Counted from the first letter of the stretch, positions 16,519 through 25,535 are shown. The stretch: 64,000 nt of DNA from Gleimia hominis (GCF_002871945.2 NZ_CP126963.1:1612001-1676000), one strand, 5' to 3'. Translations and numbers: made by a program. Notes: generated by a model from the sequence alone, not told the origin.

Positions 16519-19074
16519 ATGAGCTCCACGTCCCCTTCTGCGCTAACAGCGGTGTCTCGGCTTCCCCAACCCGTGTTAGTGTCCGACCGGATTAATGGGC
16601 GGGCCCGCCGCGCAGAAGACGCGTTCGACCTCACCCTATGTATCCTTGGGATCGGCTCCCTGCTGCTGTTAAGCACGTACGCGCATTCCACTACCGCCGC
16701 TGTTGCGCAAGACGTGCGGTCCGCACTCACCGATGTGCTCCACCAGATCCTGCTTCTGCCCATCACGTTCGTAGAATCCGCGTTCATCCTCATCGCTCCC
16801 GTCGCGATCGTGGGGTACCTGCTGTTGAAAAGCCGGTTTCCACTTATTCTTGAGGCGGTAGCGGCCTCCGTAGTCACGGTCGCCATCTGTACTCTTTTGC
16901 AAGTATTCGCCCAGCACCTGCCGGTTTGGCTGCTGGGGCGCCTACTGGTTTCTTCCCAGACAGGCACGCGCGTGGCGATCGACGCGATGGCAGCGACCAT
17001 GGCAACTCTGCTGACTGTTTCGGGTGAATCTAACCGCAACCGGATGATCCGCTACTCCTGGTTCGCGCTTTTTACGTTCACATCTATTCACGTTCTGCGC
17101 TCTACCCTACCGTTGTCGGGCGCGTTGATTTCCGTGCTACTAGGCCGCCTCGTGGGAGTTGCCACGCGCTGGATAATGGGGGTTACAGAAAGCGATGAGC
17201 GCCTAACCGACCTGGTTGACGCCCTCCTCGGAATCGGGATTATTCCCACCCACATCGTGCGCACAGACGTGGACACAACCGAACGGCCCTTAGCTACTTT
17301 TGAAATCCATGAGGTCCCGCGCGAACGTTCCGTGTGGAATGCGCCGTTCCTACCGCTGGGCTGCAAACAGGTGGAATCGCAAGAACCTCGGGTGGTGAAC
17401 GTGGAGGTACCTAGCTTGCGGCGCAGTGACGCGAACCTGCATTACGCATGCTGGGACGAAGCGGGAAACATGTACGAACTGCTGGTGCTAGACCCCGACG
17501 CGCGCGTGTACTCCCTGCTGAAAGACCTGTGGAACAACCTGCGGTTGCGCGGCCTTTCGCGCGCACTCACCACCTCCACCACCGCGATGATGGAACGCGA
17601 AGCCCTCGTCAAAATCGCAGCGCACAAAGCGGGGGTAGCCACACCCGCCGTGCTTGGTCTCGGCGCGTCCGGAGCGCTGGCAGTCACCGTGCAGCAACGC
17701 GTCCCCGGGCTGCGTCCCCTCACCGAAATTCCAAACGAAGAACTGGACGACACCGCAATAGTGGGCCTGTACGCGGAACTGAAAACCGCGCACGAACAAG
17801 GGATTACGCACCGGGTGATCGACCAGAACTCGCTTGCGTTCGACGAGTCGAATAAACCGTGGCTGCTGAACTGGGAAGACGGGAACGTCGCCGCCTCCTC
17901 CCTGAGCCAACGCATCGACATCGCGCAACTAGTGACCGCTGTGTCCCTCAAAATAGGTACGGAACGCGCCGTTACCCTAGCTCAACAAGTATTTGGCAAA
18001 AAAACCATCACGTTCGCCTCCCCCACGCTTCAACCCGCGATCTTGCCAACCATTACGCGCAAAGCCCTGCGGGAAAACCGGGAAATGCTCACCGAACTGC
18101 GCTCCCACATGACCGGTGAGGTGGCCGAAGAGGAAGTGCCAACCCTAAACCTGCAACGATTCTCTATGCGCACGGTTGCAATCACCATCATCGGAGTGAT
18201 CGCGCTGTGGGTACTGCTCGGCTCCCTGAACTTCCAATCCGTCATCAAAGCCGTGTCGAACGCGAACCCGTGGTGGATAATCGTGGCGGTAATCGCCTCC
18301 CTAGTCACCTACCTGGGGGCAGCGATCCCACTCAAAGCGTTCTCTCCAGAAAAAATCTCTCTGCACGAAGCCACGCTCGTACAGGTCGCAGCCTCAATCG
18401 TCACAATGGTGGCACCCGCCGGGGTTGGGCCCGCCGCCCTGAACCTGCGGTTCTTAAACAAGCGCCGCGTAGACACCCCAGTTGGGATCGCCACCGTCGC
18501 GCTCGTGCAAGTGTCCCAACTGGTCATCACCATCACCGCCCTCCTGTTCATCGTGATCTTCACAGGGCGTTCCGCCACCTTCGACATCGAGACCTCCACG
18601 ATTGTTTGGGTGGTGGTCGTCGTGTGCCTCATAACGATCGCAATCACCGCTGTGCCGCGTATCCGCACGTGGATTTGGAGCAAAATCGAACCCACGTGGA
18701 ACCAAATGTGGAGCCGGCTCGTGTGGATCGTCAGCGAACCCCGCCGCCTGATCATGGGCATATTAGGGAACCTGCTGAACGTCGCCGCATTCGTCACCAC
18801 GTTCGGGGCGTGCCTCGCCGCGTTCAACTACTCACTGGACGTAACCACGCTAACGGTCACGTACCTGGCTTCGAACTCACTGGGCTCCGTAGTGCCCTCC
18901 CCCGGTGGGGTTGGCCCAGTGGAAGCAACCCTCACCGCAGGCCTAACCGTCGTGGGGGTACCTGGTGGGATCGCGATCTCCACCGCGCTCCTGTACCGCC
19001 TCGTCACCTTCTACGGCCGCGCGCCCCTGGGGTGGATCGCCCTGCGTATCCTCCAAAAACGCGACCTCGTGTAG
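16519..19074 (+). CDS. MprF/UPF0104-like flippase with internal pseudokinase-like domain
   Basis: The start was placed at ATG 16519 (MSSTSPSALTAV, 851 residues); an upstream start at 16405 would add 38 residues lacking membrane-protein character. Residues about 30-230 hold around six hydrophobic helices. A cytoplasmic domain at about 330-520 resembles an aminoglycoside-phosphotransferase/kinase fold (HRVIDQNSL with His431; LLNWEDG in place of the metal-binding motif). The C-terminal 300 residues are a lysylphosphatidylglycerol-synthase-type flippase region (GPAALNLRFLNKRR; PSPGGVGPVEATLT). The family is typical of actinobacteria, and the transported molecule is unknown. It lies divergent to dedA. 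Confidence 0.75.
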   Translation: MSSTSPSALTAVSRLPQPVLVSDRINGRARRAEDAFDLTLCILGIGSLLLLSTYAHSTTAAVAQDVRSALTDVLHQILLLPITFVESAFILIAPVAIVGYLLLKSRFPLILEAVAASVVTVAICTLLQVFAQHLPVWLLGRLLVSSQTGTRVAIDAMAATMATLLTVSGESNRNRMIRYSWFALFTFTSIHVLRSTLPLSGALISVLLGRLVGVATRWIMGVTESDERLTDLVDALLGIGIIPTHIVRTDVDTTERPLATFEIHEVPRERSVWNAPFLPLGCKQVESQEPRVVNVEVPSLRRSDANLHYACWDEAGNMYELLVLDPDARVYSLLKDLWNNLRLRGLSRALTTSTTAMMEREALVKIAAHKAGVATPAVLGLGASGALAVTVQQRVPGLRPLTEIPNEELDDTAIVGLYAELKTAHEQGITHRVIDQNSLAFDESNKPWLLNWEDGNVAASSLSQRIDIAQLVTAVSLKIGTERAVTLAQQVFGKKTITFASPTLQPAILPTITRKALRENREMLTELRSHMTGEVAEEEVPTLNLQRFSMRTVAITIIGVIALWVLLGSLNFQSVIKAVSNANPWWIIVAVIASLVTYLGAAIPLKAFSPEKISLHEATLVQVAASIVTMVAPAGVGPAALNLRFLNKRRVDTPVGIATVALVQVSQLVITITALLFIVIFTGRSATFDIETSTIVWVVVVVCLITIAITAVPRIRTWIWSKIEPTWNQMWSRLVWIVSEPRRLIMGILGNLLNVAAFVTTFGACLAAFNYSLDVTTLTVTYLASNSLGSVVPSPGGVGPVEATLTAGLTVVGVPGGIAISTALLYRLVTFYGRAPLGWIALRILQKRDLV

Positions 19075-19145
19075 GTTCTCTAGCCGCACACGCCCACAGA
19101 AATCTCGCTTTCAGGGTACTTGGGCACATGTGAGATGCTTTTTCT

Positions 19146-19991
19146 ATGGGAAAAACACAAGACACGCGACCTAACAAGCCGGGTACGCCGAGTAAAGGTA
19201 ATCGGGCCCTGAAGATTCTGATCGCAGCCGCCGCCGTTGCCTTGGTGCTGGTGATCGCGTTCTATGCAACTAAGTCGTGGAATAGTGATTCGCAAGAGGG
19301 GGCGGCCCCAGCGGATGGGAACGCGACGCCGCAAGATTCCCAGTCGGATGCAGCCCAGGCACAACAGGGGGAGGACGCGATCGAAGATGAGTACGCGCAA
19401 ACCCCGCCCGACACGAATATTCAGCAGGTACTACAGCAGCAAGCGCATCGCGAAAAAGGTGACCCGCGGGCCCTCGGGCCGGTGGATGCACCCGTGGTGA
19501 TGGTGATGATGGAAGACTACTCGTGCCCAATGTGCACCAAGTTTTTTCACGAAACGTTCCCGTCTTTGAAAAAGCTAACGGATGAGGGAAAGCTGCGCCT
19601 AGAGTTTCGCAACAACGTGATTTTCCGCAATTACGGTTCTGACATAGCGGCGTACGGTGGGCAGGCTGCGGCGAACCAGGGGCATTTCTGGCAGTTCGTG
19701 CAGCACGCGTACTCCGTTGCAGGTAACGGCCACCCTGAGTACACGCGCGACACCGTGTTAGAAATCGCGCAGGCCAGTGGAATTAAAGATATGCAGAAGT
19801 TTGAGGCCGATTTAGACTCGGCGCAAACCAAACAGACCGTGGAGTTAGAAACCCAGAAGGCCCAGCAGGAACTGAACATTCTATCCACCCCGTTCAGTGC
19901 GATTAACAAAACTTACATTTCGGGGGCCTACCCCACGCAGTACTTCTTGAATACGATTAAGAAGCAGGCTGAAGAGGCTTCCGCGAAGTAG
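19146..19991 (+). CDS. Membrane-anchored DsbA-like thioredoxin-fold protein
   Basis: The protein has 281 residues. An N-terminal anchor (ALKILIAAAAVALVLVIAFY) and an acidic, Gln/Asp-rich spacer precede a DsbA-type domain with active site CPMC (Cys127, Cys130) and the cis-Pro loop LSTPFSAINK. It would form or exchange disulfides in exported proteins. The ccdA gene starts 8 nt after its stop, so the membrane electron carrier probably keeps it reduced or oxidised in the same pathway. The redox direction cannot be read from the sequence. Confidence 0.88.
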   Translation: MGKTQDTRPNKPGTPSKGNRALKILIAAAAVALVLVIAFYATKSWNSDSQEGAAPADGNATPQDSQSDAAQAQQGEDAIEDEYAQTPPDTNIQQVLQQQAHREKGDPRALGPVDAPVVMVMMEDYSCPMCTKFFHETFPSLKKLTDEGKLRLEFRNNVIFRNYGSDIAAYGGQAAANQGHFWQFVQHAYSVAGNGHPEYTRDTVLEIAQASGIKDMQKFEADLDSAQTKQTVELETQKAQQELNILSTPFSAINKTYISGAYPTQYFLNTIKKQAEEASAK

Positions 19992-19998
19992 GGAAAGT

Positions 19999-20952
19999 AT
20001 GGAAATCGGCTATTTAGCAGCGTTTCTTGGCGGCGTGTTAACCCTGGTGGCCCCCTGTTCCGCGCTCTTGTTACCCGCATTTTTTGCGTACGCGTTCACA
20101 TCGCCGCGGGTTTTGGTTTCCCGCACGTTCGCACTGCTGCTTGGGATCCTGGCGGTCACGGTTCCGATGGGTGCGTTTGCCGCCACGCTCGGTGGGTTCA
20201 TCCGTGCACACACGGCGACAATCGCCACCGTCCTGGGGGTGTTGGTTCTGCTGTTCGGAGTGGCGCACGCTTTCGCCGTGTCCCTCCCGACTCCCGCGGC
20301 GGCGTCGCGGTTGATGGCTCGGGGCACAAAGCGTGATGGCGAAAAAGCCCCGTCCATTCTCGCTGTGTTCGCATTGGGCGCGGGTTATTCTTTAGCTGCC
20401 ATCGGGTGTTCCGGCCCGATTCTAGGGGCGGTGCTGGCCGGCGCTGCGTGGGGTGGTTCCACTCTCACCGGGGTTGGGCTCATGGTTTGTTTCAGCCTGG
20501 GGATGGCTCTGCCGATCGGGGTGCTTGCCTGGCTGTGGGAAGCATTCGATATCGCCCAGAAAGGTTGGTTGCGGCCCCGCCCCGTGCAGGTTCTGGGGCG
20601 GTCAACGACTTGGTTGAACCTGATTTCCGGGATCATTTTTGCCCTCCTCGGCCTGGTTCTCATTTTCACAGGTGGGCAAATTAACCTGCCTAGTTTATTG
20701 GACTCCTCCACGCAGGTAGCATGGGAAACCCGCATTCTCGCAGTCAGTAAAGCGGTTCCCACCTGGGTTTTCCCCGCTTTACTCGCCTTGTTTGCCATCT
20801 ATTTAATCGTGAGGCTTTGGGGCAAACATTCCGCCCGCAAACAAACCCAAGCTGTCCGAGAAGAAACTACGCATTCAGGTGGGCCCGGTGAAGTTACCGC
20901 GGCCTCCACCACTCAATCCAGACTGGAAGATAGTTCTGATGCGGCTGAGTAA
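19999..20952 (+). CDS. ccdA: CcdA/DsbD-type transmembrane thiol-disulfide carrier
   Basis: The protein has 317 residues with about seven to eight membrane helices. The redox pair is Cys20 (VAPCSALLLPAF) and Cys137 (AIGCSGPILGAV), the pattern of CcdA proteins that move electrons from cytoplasmic thioredoxin to the outside. A hydrophilic C-terminal tail follows. The gene is between the DsbA-like protein (8-nt gap) and a CPBP-like gene that overlaps its end. No other cytochrome c maturation genes are present, so a role with the neighbouring thioredoxin is favoured. Confidence 0.88.
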   Translation: MEIGYLAAFLGGVLTLVAPCSALLLPAFFAYAFTSPRVLVSRTFALLLGILAVTVPMGAFAATLGGFIRAHTATIATVLGVLVLLFGVAHAFAVSLPTPAAASRLMARGTKRDGEKAPSILAVFALGAGYSLAAIGCSGPILGAVLAGAAWGGSTLTGVGLMVCFSLGMALPIGVLAWLWEAFDIAQKGWLRPRPVQVLGRSTTWLNLISGIIFALLGLVLIFTGGQINLPSLLDSSTQVAWETRILAVSKAVPTWVFPALLALFAIYLIVRLWGKHSARKQTQAVREETTHSGGPGEVTAASTTQSRLEDSSDAAE

Positions 20953-21757
20953 GAAACGGGGACTAACGCGGTTTTGCACGGAGTTTTTTGCTATTTTCAC
21001 CGTTTTGTTAGCCCTTGGACTAGTGGGACATTTTGCCGCTGTGCACCTGCTTTCAAAAGACATTCCAGCGCTGGCGAAACTGCACTATTGGCAGCCGGCA
21101 CTATTTGAAATCTCGCTTCCCGTGTTCGTATCCGCCCTGGTGGCGCGCGCGTGGCTGCGCAGGTCCCGGCTTTCTTACGTCGCGTGGACGGAACCGGAGT
21201 ATGTTCCCCCAGAAAAAGGAGGGCGCGCCCCCACGTACGCTCCCCCGTTGGACACCGATGATGACGTGCGATTCGGCTCCGCCCTATCCGCAGAACCCGA
21301 ACCGTTCTACGACCTGCATATTCAACCACGGATTTCGCGCCTATGGTGGCTGATGGGTGTGCTGACCGTGCTGGGGATAATCATCATCATCGCTTACGCC
21401 CTGAACGAATCGGATATTTCCACCAGCGAGTTCACCGTCGGGTTCCTAACTGCAGCGGTCTGGGCGGTTTCGCAAGAGTATGTGCTTCGCGGCTTTGTTG
21501 TGGCCCGGGCACGTACGTTTATCCGCCGTGACCACTGGGTGGCGCTGGTTGTCATGCTCGCTTCTACCCTGTGGATACTTCCGCTTGCTCTAACTGCCCG
21601 CACGCACACCTACATGATTGTCATCGCCCTTTCCGGGCCAATAACCGGCGTGCTCCTGTTTTCACTGCGCCGCATGTTCAACACCCTGTGGGCACCCATC
21701 ACCGCCCAGTTCCTGTTTATCCTCACCTTCTTCGTGCTCCTCAGCCCCTACAAATAA
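20939..21757 (+). CDS. CPBP-like membrane protein with altered protease motif
   Basis: The 272-residue protein starts at ATG 20939, overlapping ccdA by 14 nt; a GTG at 20879 would lengthen it by 20 poor residues. It has about five hydrophobic segments and a central acidic loop. The segment SQEYVLRGFVVARAR resembles motif 1 of CPBP intramembrane proteases (EExxxR), but the first Glu is Gln. The fold is likely CPBP-like; protease activity is doubtful. It ends the dsbA-ccdA operon. Confidence 0.6.
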   Translation: MRLSKKRGLTRFCTEFFAIFTVLLALGLVGHFAAVHLLSKDIPALAKLHYWQPALFEISLPVFVSALVARAWLRRSRLSYVAWTEPEYVPPEKGGRAPTYAPPLDTDDDVRFGSALSAEPEPFYDLHIQPRISRLWWLMGVLTVLGIIIIIAYALNESDISTSEFTVGFLTAAVWAVSQEYVLRGFVVARARTFIRRDHWVALVVMLASTLWILPLALTARTHTYMIVIALSGPITGVLLFSLRRMFNTLWAPITAQFLFILTFFVLLSPYK

Positions 21758-21858
21758 GCGGGTGCCAGAAAACTATTCACCCGCCGCCTCATCGCTAGTC
21801 CTTTCGTCGCAATTCCAGTAGAATTTTGGTAAGAAGGTGACGATCTGGTGGAAAACTC

Positions 21859-21887
21859 TTGTCAGGTCGATAACGATCTTGTACTCT
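21859..21887 (+). promoter_or_regulatory. Candidate promoter for the secreted amidase gene
   Basis: TTGTCA and TACTCT are separated by 17 bp, 61 bp before the ATG at 21948. The spacing is ideal for a housekeeping sigma factor, and the region is AT-rich relative to its surroundings. Confidence 0.4.
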
Positions 21888-21947
21888 TCTAGAGAACACT
21901 TTCGTTTCTATAGTATCCGACAATGATGTCATGTTAGGAGTATCAAT

Positions 21948-23090
21948 ATGGGGACCACTAAGCATATGCATTTTAGATCATTGTTTTTTGCGCTTACTAC
22001 TATGCTAGTGACTAGTTCACTAACAACCGCGTTCGCAGATTCGGGTGAGAAACCCCCACTCAATCCCCAGGCGCTAGCACAAGTCGCAACAAAAGAATTT
22101 CAGGCGGATGCCTCCATCTTGGTTCATGGATACGGGCTTGACGACTCCCCTCATAAGATTGACAGAAGAAGTGCTGAGCGCAATAGTGTTGGGAATGAAC
22201 GCTTTGAACAGGCAGTTGAGCGGTATCGCAAAGAGCTTGCAGGCATGGGAGAAACCTATTGCGATTCGCGCACTAACACTGTTATTAATTCAACCACTCA
22301 TCAACGCAATGGAACTGTTAAAGCTATTGTAACTGAAACGACGTATCTGACAATCTGTTCTAATAGCACGGAGACAGGTTATGAGACCCATCACGCGCTC
22401 ACCTTCTCTCCGCTACCGGGAGGTAAATGGGAGGTTATTAAGGATCAGTACTTGGAACCAACTGGATTGCTACCACTTGAGGAAGCTCAATCGCTCGTTG
22501 AGGGTAATGCAGAGAGTTTCGATGACGCAAAGACGCGGCTGAGCTTAGAAGGTGCCACTCCCGCATCTACTGAGCGTCTGGATGAGGCCAACAAGCAGGT
22601 GAAAGAGACGTTTCGTGCGAAAGGATATAACTATGCAGCCATGGCCAGTTACCTTGAAAGGTATTGGAACAAATATAATCCTGCGTATCGATCGTTCAAG
22701 GGCAATGGCGGAGATTGCACAAACTTTGTCAGTCAAGCTTTAAGAGCAGGTGGTTGGAAAGATAAACCCGGTTGGTTTCGAAATGCCAACTACTGGTGGT
22801 ACTCAAGATTTAATCAGAGTAGGTCGTGGACCAGCGTAGAATATTGGGCAACTTTTGCACGCAGTAGTGGACGTACATCTATGCTGTCAAACGTATGGCA
22901 ACTACGAAAAGGTGATGTACTCCAGGTTAAGCCTAAAAATTCGAATCAAAAGATTCACACGATGATGGTTTCGTATTACAGCAACGGCGTACCTTACTTC
23001 ACATACCACAGCGCTAATCGCTACCGCCGTAGCTTGAACCAGGTTCTTCTGGATTGGAAAGGAGGGGTGTTCTATGCATACAGAACATAA
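21948..23090 (+). CDS. Secreted amidase-domain protein (Amidase_6-like)
   Basis: The protein has 380 residues. A signal peptide covers about residues 1-30 (hydrophobic core then TTAFADSG). The C-terminal domain (about 235-380) begins YNYAAMASYLERYW and has GGDCTNFVSQALRAGG with Cys257 as probable nucleophile and a later His (KIHTMMVSYY): this is the NlpC/P60-like putative amidase family. Residues 30-235 form a domain I do not recognise. It is notably AT-richer than its neighbours, with codon use unlike them, which suggests acquisition. It overlaps the next gene by 17 nt. Peptidoglycan or a secreted peptide is the likely target. Confidence 0.8.
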   Translation: MGTTKHMHFRSLFFALTTMLVTSSLTTAFADSGEKPPLNPQALAQVATKEFQADASILVHGYGLDDSPHKIDRRSAERNSVGNERFEQAVERYRKELAGMGETYCDSRTNTVINSTTHQRNGTVKAIVTETTYLTICSNSTETGYETHHALTFSPLPGGKWEVIKDQYLEPTGLLPLEEAQSLVEGNAESFDDAKTRLSLEGATPASTERLDEANKQVKETFRAKGYNYAAMASYLERYWNKYNPAYRSFKGNGGDCTNFVSQALRAGGWKDKPGWFRNANYWWYSRFNQSRSWTSVEYWATFARSSGRTSMLSNVWQLRKGDVLQVKPKNSNQKIHTMMVSYYSNGVPYFTYHSANRYRRSLNQVLLDWKGGVFYAYRT

Positions 23091-23454
23091 TCGAAGTTCA
23101 ATCTACTGGAAGATAATACTGGTAGCTGCAGTAGTTTTGGCTCTATTAGCTACGGCATGGTTTTTAAGGTCCTCAAACCGCTCTGAAGCAGGAGTGCAGA
23201 ACCTGGCAAACAAAACAGTTTCTACTATTAATAAGAAGAACTACGAACAACTCGAGCGGATTCTCAATAATCCTGTTGCGACACGGACGCTCAGAAACGA
23301 CGTCGAAAATAAACACGTTCATCTTGGGCAGGTAGAAGAAATAGATCCACATTCTGGTTTCTTTACTGTGCTTGTACCTGATAGTACGCACAAAGAAGTG
23401 TTCATCTACGTGACTAAGAATGAGTCTGGATCCTGGTGGGCTAGCATTCCCTAG
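23074..23454 (+). CDS. Small single-span membrane protein, amidase partner
   Basis: The protein has 126 residues. One N-terminal membrane helix (IILVAAVVLALLATAWFL, about 13-30) is followed by an extracytoplasmic domain of about 95 residues ending in SGSWWASIP. I recognise no family. It overlaps the end of the amidase gene by 17 nt and shares its low GC, so both were probably acquired together. A helper, anchor or protective role for the amidase is conceivable, but only its position supports this. Confidence 0.65.
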   Translation: MHTEHNRSSIYWKIILVAAVVLALLATAWFLRSSNRSEAGVQNLANKTVSTINKKNYEQLERILNNPVATRTLRNDVENKHVHLGQVEEIDPHSGFFTVLVPDSTHKEVFIYVTKNESGSWWASIP

Positions 23455-23580
23455 CGACACCAAGGACCTCATACTTACGGATGTGCCACGCATTCATTCA
23501 ACAGCAATGAAGTAGAACTAACCCAGTAGTTTAGGTGTGATTTTTACCAGTATGTGTCTTCGACCAGCAAATTAGAAAGC

Positions 23581-23608
23581 GGCGGCGCTAGCGTCTACTA
23601 GCACCACC
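23581..23608 (-). terminator. Terminator of the hemA-hemHQ operon
   Basis: On the minus strand GGTGGTGCTAG pairs with CTAGCGCCGCC (11 bp, two G-U pairs) around a 6-nt loop, followed by a short T-rich stretch. It lies 26 bp after the stop at 23634. Confidence 0.75.
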
Positions 23609-23633
23609 GCCTCGGGGTTTAACTAACTGGTGG

Positions 23634-25535
23634 TTACCGTGCGATCCAGTCTTTTAGTTCCATGCGGCGCCCAGTGTAGAACGGGGTGTCAATCCGCGTG
23701 TACAAGCGGGCTTCAACTTCACGCTGTTTACGAAGCACGCCCATAACTCGATCTAGTGAGTCCGCTTCCAGGGTGATCATCCACTCGTAGTCACCCAACG
23801 CGAAACTGGCGAGCGTGGAGATCTTCACGTCCAAGAAGTCCCTCCCGTTCATTCCATGCTCACGCAAGATCGCGCGGCGCTTGTTCGGGTTCAGGTAGTA
23901 CCAGTCCAGGGACCGCACAAACGGGTATACCGCACACCACTCGCGCGGAGCGGAACCGTCGATCGCAGCTGGCAGGTGCGCGGCATCGAACTCAGCGGGA
24001 ATGTGGGCCGCAAAATTGTTCCACACCGGTTCCAACGACTGCCCCAACTGCGAGTCCAGCAGCGCCCGGTATGCTTTTTGGATCTTCTCCGCCTCGTCCG
24101 CGTAGAACCACACCATCAGGTCCGCGTCCGCACGGAAACCTTCCACATTGTAGAACCCACGCACCGTCACGTCGTGGGCGGCGATCGCGTCCTCTACTTC
24201 TTTCGCCAGTTCCGTTGCGTTTTCCGCGTCGTATTCACGCATGTCCGCCAGCGCGGTGAACAAGAAATAGTGGTCTTTCGCGTTAACTTCGTCGGCACTT
24301 ACCTTGTGGTCACGCGGATCCGCCGGCCCCGCCTGGTGCCCAGTGGGATGTGCTTCGTGAGGATGCCCGCCGGGGTGCCCACCGGGATGGGAGCCAGCAT
24401 GTCCATGTGGATGTCCAGTTGTCATCGTTTCCTCTTTCGTTATTTCTTGTGATATTGCATGAGGGATCGCAGCGCCCGGGCGTTCCACGCAACATGCGTC
24501 CACATCTGCGTCGTGCCACGAATGGCCAGTGAGGCGCGGGTCCATCCCGGAGCGGGCGTGGGCGGCGCGGACCTCCAGCACTTGCGCTAACGTTTCAACA
24601 AACAGGGGTTGGGTACCTGCGGTGGCGGCGCGGGTGAATGCTAACCCGTGTTCTTGCGCGGTTTGCGCAGCTTCCGTGTCGAGGTCGTGCACCACCTCCA
24701 TGTGGTCTTGCACGAACCCAATCGGGGCCACGCAGACCCCGTCCACACCACTGTTGGCGCACGTGGTGATCGCGTCGTTAACATCCGGCTCTAGCCACGG
24801 CACGAACGCGGGGCCGGAACGGGAGCAGTACACGAGTTCCCACTTCGGTTCAAACTCCAGGTGCGTCAGTAAAGCGTTAATGTGCTCCACGTGTTGCTCA
24901 ACATAGTTGTGCCCAGGTAGCCCCGAGGCCGCGTTCATCCCGTTTGGGATCGAGTGGGTTACCAGCAGCAGCCGCGGGTTCTGCACCCCTTGATCTAGCA
25001 GTTCCTTCCAGGCGGCAGCCACAGATTGCGCGTTCGTTTCCACCAATCCTGGCTGGTCATAGTACAGCGGGGCGCGTTCAACCTGGAGGTCCCTGGCCCC
25101 CACCACCCCTTCTTCAATGAGGTCTTGGCGGGCCTGCCACACGTCCTCCCGGTACTGCCGGCACCCGGAATAACTGGCGAACGCAGCGGTGGGCAGCATG
25201 AGGATGCGGCGGTGTCCCGCGTGGATCATCCGCCGGAGAGTCTCCTTAAAAAATGGATGCCAGTTACGGTTCGCTAAATACACGCGCCGGGTGGATCCTC
25301 GGGAAGAAAGCGTATTCTGAAGTGCTTCCACAAGCTCGTTATTCCGCGCAATAATGGGGCTAACCCCGTTGTAAGCACGGTAGTGAACCGCAACTTCTTC
25401 TAACCGCTCATCAGGTACCCCACGGCCTTTCGTGGCGTTGCGCATAAATGGGAGCACTGCGGCTGGCCCGTCGGGCCCACCGTAGGAACACAGCAGTACC
25501 GCATCGTAGGGCGAAAGGGGGTCGGTGTTAGTCAA
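23634..25535 (-). CDS. hemH-hemQ: Ferrochelatase-HemQ fusion (coproporphyrin ferrochelatase + coprohaem decarboxylase)
   Basis: The protein has 633 residues and combines the last two steps of the coproporphyrin-dependent pathway. Residues 1-345 are CpfC/HemH: LCSYGGP start, catalytic VTHSIP, FVQDHMEVVHDLDTEA, and Cys in SGCRQYRED and DACC that may ligate a [2Fe-2S] cluster as in other actinobacterial enzymes. Residues 371-633 are ChdC/HemQ: YFLF, YPFVRSLDWYYL (reactive Tyr), LREHGMNGR (probable haem-ligand His), ALGDYEWMITLE. Residues about 375-412 form a linker with ten histidines. The start is TTG (25535), overlapping the hemA stop as TTGA, with AAGGAG upstream. At the junction an ATG (24425) follows AGAGGAAACG, so free HemQ could also be made. 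Confidence 0.95.
   Translation of the reverse strand: MTNTDPLSPYDAVLLCSYGGPDGPAAVLPFMRNATKGRGVPDERLEEVAVHYRAYNGVSPIIARNNELVEALQNTLSSRGSTRRVYLANRNWHPFFKETLRRMIHAGHRRILMLPTAAFASYSGCRQYREDVWQARQDLIEEGVVGARDLQVERAPLYYDQPGLVETNAQSVAAAWKELLDQGVQNPRLLLVTHSIPNGMNAASGLPGHNYVEQHVEHINALLTHLEFEPKWELVYCSRSGPAFVPWLEPDVNDAITTCANSGVDGVCVAPIGFVQDHMEVVHDLDTEAAQTAQEHGLAFTRAATAGTQPLFVETLAQVLEVRAAHARSGMDPRLTGHSWHDADVDACCVERPGAAIPHAISQEITKEETMTTGHPHGHAGSHPGGHPGGHPHEAHPTGHQAGPADPRDHKVSADEVNAKDHYFLFTALADMREYDAENATELAKEVEDAIAAHDVTVRGFYNVEGFRADADLMVWFYADEAEKIQKAYRALLDSQLGQSLEPVWNNFAAHIPAEFDAAHLPAAIDGSAPREWCAVYPFVRSLDWYYLNPNKRRAILREHGMNGRDFLDVKISTLASFALGDYEWMITLEADSLDRVMGVLRKQREVEARLYTRIDTPFYTGRRMELKDWIAR
24425..24441 (-). 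promoter_or_regulatory. Internal ribosome-binding site and ATG at the HemH/HemQ junction
   Basis: On the coding strand GAGG lies 5 nt before an in-frame ATG that is codon 371 of the fusion and the natural first residue of a stand-alone HemQ (MTTGHPHGHAG). It may be a relic of two separate genes or an active second start. Confidence 0.6.

Noticed and set aside
21758..23633. Prophage or IS remnant
   Set aside because: Low GC alone supports acquisition; no transposase, integrase, phage gene or terminal repeats were found.
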